Source: Nitrososphaerota archaeon (GTDB lineage: Archaea > Thermoproteota > Nitrososphaeria > Nitrososphaerales > UBA57). From it: a DNA stretch of 5,033 nt. The translations under genes and the position numbers were made by a program. The stretch is from the NCBI GenBank assembly GCA_022572285.1, contig JACZWF010000122.1, positions 1-5,033 of the forward strand. The letters are read 5' to 3'. The notes below the pieces were generated by a model that made no database searches, was not told where the DNA came from, and worked only from the letters and a program-made list of their open reading frames with translations. Shown in pieces: positions 1-5,018 of this stretch. How positions within the stretch are numbered: position 1 is the stretch's first letter; every line of letters starts with the position of its first letter.

Positions 1-551
1 CTCAGGTAGGAGATGTCTACAGATTTCATGAACCACAAGGGAAGTTCATGCGGAATTTCTTTGAGAACAAGGGCAATCTGATAGCCTGCTGGTCGTCAGG
101 GAGTGGAATACCCTCCACGATGAGCATCATGAGATATAAATTAGATAAAGGACTAGATACGAAAGTCGCGGTATTTGACAGCAACAAAACACTGAAAGAT
201 GTCATTTACCACAGGCGGCTAAAAGAGATGATTGGAGAATCTGAGGACTTTGCTTCTATATTCACAATCACCAGGGAGCCAGAAAAAATCCTGCCGAAGC
301 CTGACCGGGCGAGAGTTGCGTATGTGAGTGGGAGATTCTGGTCAAGAGAACCCAATACTCTAGAGGCGTATGTAGGTAAAGAATGGCAAAGCTACTTTAA
401 CACTATATGTGGTGCGTCGACATTCATCAATGGAAAGACAACAGATGAGGAGGGGAAATTGGTGAAACGAAGCAAGGGCATACAGGACCATCTGCTGGAA
501 GTGGGCCTTACAAAGAATCGAATTGACGTGGACCAATTTTATCTCAAGTGA
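1..551 (+). CDS. NAD(P)H oxidoreductase of the ferredoxin-NADP reductase (FNR) family, 5'-truncated by the window edge
   Basis: This is the C-terminal part of an FNR-type flavoprotein reductase, which passes hydride from NAD(P)H through FAD to a protein or small acceptor. The frame is open from the first full codon at position 3, and those upstream codons (QVGDVYRFHEPQGKF) match the end of the FAD-binding barrel. The ATG at 48 is therefore internal, and the true start lies left of the window. The nucleotide-binding domain follows: a glycine-rich turn GSGIPSTMS (99-125), a SNKT strand end, a TRE motif (270-278) and the near-invariant Cys-Gly pair (408-413). The protein ends in FYLK, giving aromatic residues near the C-terminus as in this family. 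One oddity is that the usual GxGxTP order reads GSGIPS here. A second is an insertion of about 14 charged residues after the Cys-Gly region. The acceptor and the NADH/NADPH preference cannot be read from this part. The stop lies 4 nt from the convergent pth2 stop. Confidence 0.8.
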   Translation, partial: QVGDVYRFHEPQGKFMRNFFENKGNLIACWSSGSGIPSTMSIMRYKLDKGLDTKVAVFDSNKTLKDVIYHRRLKEMIGESEDFASIFTITREPEKILPKPDRARVAYVSGRFWSREPNTLEAYVGKEWQSYFNTICGASTFINGKTTDEEGKLVKRSKGIQDHLLEVGLTKNRIDVDQFYLK

Positions 552-555
552 TCGG

Positions 556-918
556 CTAGAGGAGCTTCAGATCCCTGGTAAGATGGTCTATCATGTGGGA
601 TGGTGCGGGTCCTAACCCGAGACAAGTTATAGTTCCCGGTTGGACCTGAGTAAGACCTCTGTCCTCGATGAGATAGTACGGAATATCTGTTCCCGCCGCG
701 CCATCTCTCAATTGAATTAGCTCGTCTAATGAGGAGATTCGCACTGCTACTTTGGCTTGCCCGCCAGATATCCAAGATTTATACCAGTTCGGTCGACTCC
801 GCTTTGCTAAGTTGGCGGCAGAAACCGCAGCGTGGGCTACTTGAACAGCGACCTTTCCTCTACCCATCTCGAGGTCTGTCCTAATCACCAAGACTTGCTT
901 ATAGCCCTCAGACGACAT
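556..918 (-). CDS. pth2: Peptidyl-tRNA hydrolase, archaeal/eukaryotic type (Pth2)
   Basis: Pth2 cleaves the ester bond of peptidyl-tRNAs that drop off the ribosome and so recycles tRNA in the cytoplasm. The 120-residue length is typical for archaeal Pth2, which is a single compact domain. Recognisable family segments are KQVLVIRTDLEMGRGKVAVQ (residues 7-26), the following VAHAAVSA with His29, an SLDEL helix (63-67), the IEDRGLTQ segment (84-91) with Asp86 and Thr90, PGTITCLGLGPAP (94-106), and the terminal DLKLL. The conserved Lys22, His29 and Asp86 are all present, so the enzyme looks intact. The ATG at 916-918 is well placed relative to the first conserved strand. There is no convincing Shine-Dalgarno in the AT-rich DNA just upstream, so a leaderless or short-leader transcript is likely. 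The gene is divergent from the geranylgeranyl reductase gene and convergent with the FNR-like gene, so it is probably transcribed alone. Confidence 0.96.
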   Translation of the reverse strand: MSSEGYKQVLVIRTDLEMGRGKVAVQVAHAAVSAANLAKRSRPNWYKSWISGGQAKVAVRISSLDELIQLRDGAAGTDIPYYLIEDRGLTQVQPGTITCLGLGPAPSHMIDHLTRDLKLL

Positions 919-965
919 CCTAATTATTAATTAATAATCAGTGATAAGCATTGAAAGGATTTCGG
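919..965. promoter_or_regulatory. Divergent promoter region pth2 / geranylgeranyl reductase
   Basis: These 47 nt are the only DNA available to start transcription of both divergent genes. The left half is almost purely A/T and contains the palindrome at 923-938. The right half carries GAAAGGA (953-959), a Shine-Dalgarno-like stretch 6 nt before the ATG at 966. For pth2, a TATA position 25-26 nt upstream of its ATG falls in the weaker sequence CTTATCA on the minus strand. Exact start sites are inferred, not seen. Confidence 0.5.
923..938. repeat. Perfect 16-bp AT-only palindrome between divergent genes
   Basis: The sequence ATTATTAATTAATAAT is identical to its own reverse complement. It sits between the ATG of pth2 (minus strand, 5 nt away) and the ATG of the reductase (plus strand, 28 nt away). 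It can act as an AT-rich TATA-like element on either strand or as a site for a dimeric regulator. Its spacing fits a TATA role best for the plus-strand gene: its centre is about 35 nt upstream of that ATG. It is too close to the pth2 ATG to serve as that gene's TATA box unless pth2 starts further downstream. Confidence 0.6.
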
Positions 966-2144
966 ATGAACATTGATTACGACGTGATAGTTGGCGGAGG
1001 CAGTATAGTCGGCCTATTGGCAGCCCGCCAGATCGCAGCCGCTGGCGTATCTGTGCTTGTGTTGGAGGACCATCCAGAAATAGGAATTCCTGAAAAATGT
1101 GATGGGTTAATAGGATCAGGTGGACTGGAAGCTCTTGGAATCATGCCTAGGTTAAGTATGATTCAAAACCACATCAACGGTGCGATACTTCATTCACCAT
1201 CCGGGAAACTGATTGAAATAAACTCTTCGAATATGGGGGTTCTGGTCGTAGATAGATCCAAACTCGATTTGGATGTCGCACATGCAGCGGTGAAACATGG
1301 AGCTGAGATAAGGACAGCTACTCCAATCGAGAATGTTCAGGATACCCACTCGCTTGTCCGTGTATCCTCTAAATCTGGGGACCTACATTGCAGGTTTTTC
1401 TTGGATGCGATGGGATCGAATTCCCTTATGGCGCAGGGCGAGAAGGAGCGAATTTTTCAGGCTGCAAAGTATGTTATCGCTGGAGATTGGTTTCAGAAAG
1501 ACCGAGTAGAATTGTTCTTTGATAATAATCAAACTCCTGGGTTCTTTACGTGGATAATACCAACCAGCGAAAGGACTGCTAAGGTTGGAGCTGCAGGAAA
1601 GGGCATAAACCCATTCAGGACCTTGGATCGATTTGTTCATGAAAGAGGTGGAAGCATTCTCAAGAGAGTTGCAGCCCCGATACTCGTTGGAGGACCGATC
1701 AAGAACTTCATTAATGGTCGCATCATCAAAGCAGGTGACGCTGCTAGACAGACGAAGCCTAGCACCGCTGGAGGTATCTACAGCGGAGGAGTTGGAGGTA
1801 TCCTCGCTGGTGATAGCATCGCCATGGCCGTCAAAACAGGTGACCTACGTAGACTGGTAGAGTATGAGAAGAAATGGAGAAAAATTTTTGGTCGAGAGTT
1901 TTCACTAACTCTCAGGGCAAGAGCGGTATTCGAAACGCTTGGAAACAAACATCTTTCACGAATATTCGATGAACTTGCCCTGTCTCAGAATACCTTGAAA
2001 TCACTCTCGACTCAGGGAGACTTTGACTTTCATTCAGCGGCTCTCCTAAAAGTTCTTGGCGCCGGTACTGTGGTAAAGATTCTGAAAACGGTGGCCGCAG
2101 CGGAACTATCACACCTCAGGCCTTTTCAACGGTCGCAATCCTAG
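966..2144 (+). CDS. Geranylgeranyl reductase family FAD-dependent oxidoreductase (probable archaeal lipid or isoprenoid reductase)
   Basis: Members of this family hydrogenate the double bonds of geranylgeranyl chains, in archaea mainly those of ether lipids such as digeranylgeranylglycerophospholipid and sometimes quinone tails. The 392-residue protein opens with a Rossmann FAD motif (residues 6-16, DVIVGGGSIVG) and an acidic residue, Glu34, at the end of the second strand. A PEIGIPEKCDG segment (37-47) carries Cys45, at the place where the family has a conserved Cys. A DAMGSNS segment (147-153) corresponds to the second dinucleotide motif. PGFFTWIIP (191-199) matches the substrate-pocket motif PxxYxWxFP with Tyr to Phe and Phe to Ile. 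KAGDAARQTKPSTAGGIYSG (255-274) is the GD flavin motif in the form typical of geranylgeranyl reductases. I chose ATG 966 over TTG 951 because it follows GAAAGGA by 6 nt and leaves the normal short N-terminus. The dinucleotide motif is the GxSxxG variant. The lipid substrate is not determined by sequence alone; a quinone or other polyprenyl substrate remains possible. Confidence 0.88.
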   Translation: MNIDYDVIVGGGSIVGLLAARQIAAAGVSVLVLEDHPEIGIPEKCDGLIGSGGLEALGIMPRLSMIQNHINGAILHSPSGKLIEINSSNMGVLVVDRSKLDLDVAHAAVKHGAEIRTATPIENVQDTHSLVRVSSKSGDLHCRFFLDAMGSNSLMAQGEKERIFQAAKYVIAGDWFQKDRVELFFDNNQTPGFFTWIIPTSERTAKVGAAGKGINPFRTLDRFVHERGGSILKRVAAPILVGGPIKNFINGRIIKAGDAARQTKPSTAGGIYSGGVGGILAGDSIAMAVKTGDLRRLVEYEKKWRKIFGREFSLTLRARAVFETLGNKHLSRIFDELALSQNTLKSLSTQGDFDFHSAALLKVLGAGTVVKILKTVAAAELSHLRPFQRSQS

Positions 2145-2157
2145 AATGGTAAATGGA

Positions 2158-2164
2158 TATATAA
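2158..2164 (+). promoter_or_regulatory. TATA box for the zinc-ribbon / aEF-1B unit
   Basis: TATATAA lies with its centre about 25 nt upstream of the A of the ATG at 2186, the canonical archaeal distance from TATA box to transcription start. There is no Shine-Dalgarno between it and the ATG. This predicts a leaderless transcript starting at or within a few nucleotides of the zinc-ribbon start codon. It is the clearest promoter in the window. Confidence 0.7.
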
Positions 2165-2185
2165 TCCGGGAAATTTGATATCCTA

Positions 2186-2365
2186 ATGTCTGACCAGGCA
2201 CAGCTCCCAACCTGTTCATCTTGTAACCGTCCAATACTTCCAGGAGAAAGAGCTGTCAAGTTCGACTGCCCTGAATGTGGTGAAATTACCATTTGGAGAT
2301 GCCAAAAATGCAGGAAATTCTCACGATCTTATAAATGCATAAACTGTGGGTTCGAGGGCCCTTAG
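2186..2365 (+). CDS. Small zinc-ribbon protein with four CxxC knuckles (DUF1610 / HVO_2753-like, putative nucleic-acid-binding)
   Basis: This 59-residue protein has four Cys-x-x-Cys pairs at residues 10-13, 28-31, 39-42 and 51-54, enough for two zinc sites. The arrangement FDCPECG, then RCQKCR, then the terminal CINCGFEGP is the hallmark of a conserved archaeal zinc-ribbon family of about 60 residues, of which Haloferax HVO_2753 is the structurally studied example. Family members are often described as putative RNA-binding proteins, but the molecular role is not settled. The stretch KCRKFSRSYKC (41-51) is strongly basic, which suits contact with nucleic acid. It is followed after 13 nt by aEF-1B, an association known from other euryarchaea, so a translation-linked job is a reasonable inference. 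ATG 2186 gives exactly the family length and sits at the predicted transcription start of a TATA box. Being only 59 codons, the gene is easy to miss by automated calling. Confidence 0.93.
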   Translation: MSDQAQLPTCSSCNRPILPGERAVKFDCPECGEITIWRCQKCRKFSRSYKCINCGFEGP

Positions 2366-2381
2366 GAGCTGACGTTCACTG
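2365..2381 (+). promoter_or_regulatory. Shine-Dalgarno and CTG start codon of aEF-1B
   Basis: GGAGCTGA (2365-2372) matches the archaeal consensus GGAGGTGA at seven of eight positions and is followed after 6 nt by CTG (2379-2381). It overlaps the last base of the zinc-ribbon stop codon. The site decides the start: there is no ATG, GTG or TTG in the aEF-1B frame between the in-frame TGA at 2370 and the ATG at 2433, which is too far inside the protein. Confidence 0.65.
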
Positions 2382-2645
2382 GCTATTGTTGTAGCTAGAA
2401 TCAAGGTATTACCTACGAGCGTTGAAACGAATATGGAAGATCTCCGGAAAGTTATCAAGTCGAGCCTTCCTATAGGGATGACCTTGAGAGCTTCTAAGGA
2501 GGAACCGATCGCGTTCGGAATAGTAGCTTTGCTTGTCGATGTCCAGTTCGAGGAGAGGGACAAGGCAATGGAAGATATCGAGTCGTCGATTCAGGATCTA
2601 GATCAAGTCAGCCAGGTCGACGTGACCGCGGTTAGCAAGCTCTGA
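2379..2645 (+). CDS. ef1b: Elongation factor 1-beta (aEF-1B), apparent CTG start
   Basis: aEF-1B is the guanine-nucleotide exchange factor that reloads aEF-1A with GTP during translation elongation. From CTG 2379 the product is 88 residues, the normal length of the archaeal protein, a single ferredoxin-like domain. The first strand (residues 2-11, AIVVARIKVL) is followed by Pro12, a helix with NMEDLRKVIK (18-27), the family signature EEPIAFG (41-47), a third strand ALLVDVQF (50-57), a helix and the last strand VSQVDVTAVSKL (77-88). Starting at the internal ATG 2433 would delete the first strand, which the fold needs, so that start is rejected. ATT at 2385 is the only other nearby rare start, but it lies 16 nt beyond the GGAG core. 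The 13-nt gap to the zinc-ribbon gene and the good Shine-Dalgarno indicate co-transcription. A base error turning ATG into CTG cannot be ruled out. Confidence 0.9.
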   Translation: MAIVVARIKVLPTSVETNMEDLRKVIKSSLPIGMTLRASKEEPIAFGIVALLVDVQFEERDKAMEDIESSIQDLDQVSQVDVTAVSKL

Positions 2646-2662
2646 ACAGGAATATGATGGCT

Positions 2663-2688
2663 AGAGCCAGAACATCACAGGCTCTGGC
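2663..2688. repeat. Short inverted repeats in the aEF-1B / fixC spacer
   Basis: AGAGCC (2663-2668) can pair with GGCTCT (2680-2685), and the overlapping GCCAGA (2666-2671) can pair with TCTGGC (2683-2688). Each leaves an 11-nt loop and the two hairpins are mutually exclusive. No T-run follows, so it is not a typical archaeal terminator. It may be chance. Confidence 0.3.
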
Positions 2689-2705
2689 CCAGCGCAATCA
2701 GAGAG

Positions 2706-2712
2706 TTAATAT
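2706..2712 (+). promoter_or_regulatory. Possible TATA box for fixC
   Basis: TTAATAT is centred about 31 nt upstream of the TTG start codon of fixC, which would put transcription start a few nucleotides before the codon. The match to the TATA consensus is moderate. The gene could also be read through from aEF-1B, 94 nt upstream. Confidence 0.4.
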
Positions 2713-2724
2713 CTACAGGTTCAT

Positions 2725-2736
2725 GGAATTAATTCC
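2725..2736. repeat. Perfect 12-bp palindrome at the fixC start region
   Basis: GGAATTAATTCC equals its own reverse complement. It ends 3 nt before the TTG start codon and covers the transcription start predicted from the TTAATAT element. That is a position where a bound dimeric repressor would block initiation. No regulator is encoded in the window, so an operator role is inference from position and symmetry only. Confidence 0.45.
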
Positions 2737-2739
2737 GAT

Positions 2740-4020
2740 TTGGAGCAGTTCGACGTTGCCATAGTCGGAGCTGGCCCTGCCGGTAGTTCGGCTGCATACT
2801 ATCTGGCCAATGCTGGGTTCCAGGTTATTCTCCTCGAAAGAGGCAAGTCCCCGGGTTCGAAGAACGTATTTGGGGGGCGGATATATCCCTACTCTCTTGA
2901 GGAACTAATCCCAAACTACATGGAAGATGCACCAATTGAACGAATCATTAAGAAGGAAGGTTTGACGTTCATGACAGAAGATGCATCACTTTCTGCTTCT
3001 TTTTCCGCTCCTAGCTCCGATAGAAGATTCAGTTTCACAGTCTTCCGATCTCGTTTCGATGAGTGGCTCGCGCAGAAGGCCGTCGAAAAGGGTGCATTCC
3101 TCTTGAATGAAGTCAAGGTTGATGACGTTCTAGTTGAAAAAGACAGAATTGCTGGAATAGTCGCCGGAGGTGATGAAATTCGAACTCATCTAGTCATCGC
3201 GGCTGATGGGGCCATCTCCAAGATAGCTCAAAAGGCGGGGCTCCGTGGATCTCTTGAGCCCCAGAATTTTTCTATTGGAGTAAAAGAGGTCATTGAACTA
3301 CCCAAAGGCAGTATTAATGATAGATTCCAGCTAGAATCTAACGAAGGAGCCTCAATCGTATATGTTGGCTACGTAACCAGATTCTTGAGAGGTGGAGGTT
3401 TTCTATATACAAATCGAGAGTCGGTGTCCCTTGGCATTGTGGTAAAGGGAGTTGATCTTGTAGAAAGGAGGATTAACGTAGAAAGTCTGATGGGTAATTT
3501 CAAAGAACATGAAGTTATTCGGAACCTTATTGTGGATGGCAAGCTTCTGGAATATAATACGCACCTAATACCTGAGGCTGGATTCAAGATGATGCCTCGT
3601 CTCTTTACAGACGGGCTAATTCTTGTTGGTGACGCTGCCGGATTCATAATCAATAATGGCTATACATTCAGGGGAGTTGACCTTGCGATTGCATCCGGTA
3701 TCGCCGCCGCCGAAACTTTCACACAACTACAGAAAGATGGAAATACTAATCGATCCTCACTTTCTGCCTACCTTACTAATCTCAATAAGAGGAATGTTAT
3801 CCGCGACCTAAAGAAGTTCAAAGACGGTCCAAGCTTCCTAAATAATCCCAGACTTTACTCTGAGTACCCAAAGATACTGATGGATCTATTGAAGACGATG
3901 TATTCAATTGATGGTCGGGGTGGTAAGAGAATCAGGGAGGGGGCAAGAGAAACTATGAAAGGCAAAATATCGATGACCAGATTAGTTAGGGATTTAATTG
4001 GCGGAATGAATGCAATTTAA
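2740..4020 (+). CDS. fixC: FixC/EtfC-type flavoprotein (electron-transfer-flavoprotein:quinone oxidoreductase family)
   Basis: FixC is the FAD-containing subunit that accepts electrons from the EtfAB (FixAB) flavoprotein and, with the small ferredoxin FixX, hands them to quinone. In FixABCX/EtfABCX complexes this is coupled to ferredoxin reduction. The 426 residues match the usual FixC length, about 430. Visible motifs are the Rossmann FAD loop VGAGPAG (9-15), Glu33 at the end of the second strand, GSKNVFGGRIYPYSLEELIP (39-58, a FixC hallmark), AADG (154-157), and LILVGDAAGFIINNGYTFRG (293-312) with the GD flavin motif. No cysteine cluster for an iron-sulfur centre is present, as expected when FixX is a separate protein. 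FixX is not found in the window. TTG 2740 is the only start keeping the FAD loop intact: the upstream frame closes at TAA 2707 and the first internal ATG is at codon 61. It has no good Shine-Dalgarno, suggesting a nearly leaderless message. Its TAA overlaps the stop codon of the convergent etfA. Confidence 0.92.
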   Translation: MEQFDVAIVGAGPAGSSAAYYLANAGFQVILLERGKSPGSKNVFGGRIYPYSLEELIPNYMEDAPIERIIKKEGLTFMTEDASLSASFSAPSSDRRFSFTVFRSRFDEWLAQKAVEKGAFLLNEVKVDDVLVEKDRIAGIVAGGDEIRTHLVIAADGAISKIAQKAGLRGSLEPQNFSIGVKEVIELPKGSINDRFQLESNEGASIVYVGYVTRFLRGGGFLYTNRESVSLGIVVKGVDLVERRINVESLMGNFKEHEVIRNLIVDGKLLEYNTHLIPEAGFKMMPRLFTDGLILVGDAAGFIINNGYTFRGVDLAIASGIAAAETFTQLQKDGNTNRSSLSAYLTNLNKRNVIRDLKKFKDGPSFLNNPRLYSEYPKILMDLLKTMYSIDGRGGKRIREGARETMKGKISMTRLVRDLIGGMNAI

Positions 4021-5018
4021 CCCAGAGGTCCCCCTTTGATCTTTCTGACTTCTTGAGTGAGAGCCGGTATGATCTGGAACAAGTCGCCAACTATCCCATA
4101 ATCTGCAAATTTGAAAATTGGTGCGTTCGGATCACGATTGATCGCTACTATGCATTTGGAATTGATCATGCCAACCTTATGTTGAATCGCTCCCGAGATT
4201 CCACATGCCACATATAGCTCAGGCGACACGGTTTTTCCAGTTTGGCCAATCTGATCAGGATGTGGTCTCCAGCCAGCGTCCACAGCTGCTCTTGATGCTC
4301 CTACTGCCCCACCAAAAGCTGTGGCTAGTTCCTCGAGTATTGCGTAATTCCCGGGTCCTTTCATTCCACGCCCACCCGATACAATAATAGATGCTTCAGA
4401 GACATCCAAGCTCTTCCGATTTGAATGAACGATCTCACGAACTCTTGACCGTTTAGTTGAAGTTTTCTCGTCAGACTGGAGTCTCTTCACGATTGGTTTG
4501 TTAGCTTTCCCGTCTGGACTACTTCCGAAATCGGACCTCTTGAAAGTGTTCCTTTTTAGGGTCGCAACTACGGGATTTGTCGCTATTCTAACTTTCTGGA
4601 TTATCTTTCCTCCGAATATAGGTCTCTCCGCTTTAAGGACTCCATTCGAAACGTCTATCGAGATGCAATCTGTGGCAAGTCCCGCCTTGAGGTGCGCAGC
4701 TATCCGAGGTGCCATGTCTTTGCCAATATCCGTCCCAGGCAGTAGAATGACTGATGGGAGTTCCAAGGCGTAGGCCTGCAGAAGAAAATCTCGATAGACT
4801 TCCGGCGAGTAGTTCTGTTCAGATCCATAATCACAAGAATAGATTATTCGGATATCATAGCTTTCTATCGCCCGAATGGAGGCTTCAAGATGGTTTCCGA
4901 TAATAATAGCCGAAACCGCGGCGTCTGAGCCTACTACCCTTAGTCCCTCGCTGAGGACTTCAAGAGAGGAGCTTCCTATTACTCCATCTCGTTCTTCAAT
5001 TAGGACCATAACTCCCAT
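4017..5018 (-). CDS. etfA: Electron transfer flavoprotein, alpha subunit (EtfA/FixB)
   Basis: EtfA pairs with EtfB to form a heterodimeric flavoprotein that carries electrons from dehydrogenases to FixC/ETF-QO. The 333-residue length is normal. The N-terminal domain contains LLPGTDIGKDMAPRIAAHLK (92-111), the usual GRDxAPRxAA-like segment, then GLATDC. The C-terminal FAD domain is very well conserved: SGGRGM (214-219), GGAVGASRAAVDAGW (236-250) and GQTGK (258-262). It also has the EtfA signature running from LYVACGISGAIQH (268-280) to VAIN (291-294), and DYGIVGDLF (306-314). ATG at 5016-5018 follows GGTGAT on the minus strand with a 3-4 nt gap. The second ATG, three codons on, would match a more typical EtfA N-terminus but has a cramped GGAG. 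The partner etfB is expected just beyond the right edge. Whether this Etf bifurcates electrons depends on EtfB and cannot be judged here. Confidence 0.96.
   Translation of the reverse strand: MGVMVLIEERDGVIGSSSLEVLSEGLRVVGSDAAVSAIIIGNHLEASIRAIESYDIRIIYSCDYGSEQNYSPEVYRDFLLQAYALELPSVILLPGTDIGKDMAPRIAAHLKAGLATDCISIDVSNGVLKAERPIFGGKIIQKVRIATNPVVATLKRNTFKRSDFGSSPDGKANKPIVKRLQSDEKTSTKRSRVREIVHSNRKSLDVSEASIIVSGGRGMKGPGNYAILEELATAFGGAVGASRAAVDAGWRPHPDQIGQTGKTVSPELYVACGISGAIQHKVGMINSKCIVAINRDPNAPIFKFADYGIVGDLFQIIPALTQEVRKIKGGPLG

Noticed and set aside
48..50. ATG at 48 as start of the first gene
   Set aside because: The frame is open to the window edge, and the codons before 48 encode the conserved end of the FAD domain of an FNR enzyme, so this Met is internal.
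539..775. Long frame overlapping pth2 on the same strand
   Set aside because: It is an out-of-frame shadow of pth2 with no recognisable motif.
951..953. TTG at 951 as start of the geranylgeranyl reductase
   Set aside because: It overlaps the Shine-Dalgarno-like GAAAGGA that serves ATG 966 and only adds five non-conserved residues.
1768..1802. Repeated GGAGGTATC within the reductase gene
   Set aside because: The two copies encode glycine-rich segments of the conserved flavin-binding loop, so the repetition follows from protein sequence.
1383..1860. Open frames on both strands inside the reductase gene
   Set aside because: They overlap conserved GGR coding sequence in other frames and show no family features.
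2433..2435. ATG at 2433 as start of aEF-1B
   Set aside because: It would remove the first 18 residues including a core beta strand, and no Shine-Dalgarno precedes it.
2321..2563. Minus-strand frame across the zinc-ribbon and aEF-1B genes
   Set aside because: It lies antisense to two well-supported genes and resembles no known protein.
2663..2688. Hairpin after aEF-1B as a transcription terminator
   Set aside because: Stems are only 6 bp and no T-run follows; archaeal terminators need a T-rich tract.
4205..4773. Plus-strand open frames inside etfA
   Set aside because: They are antisense shadows of a strongly conserved gene.
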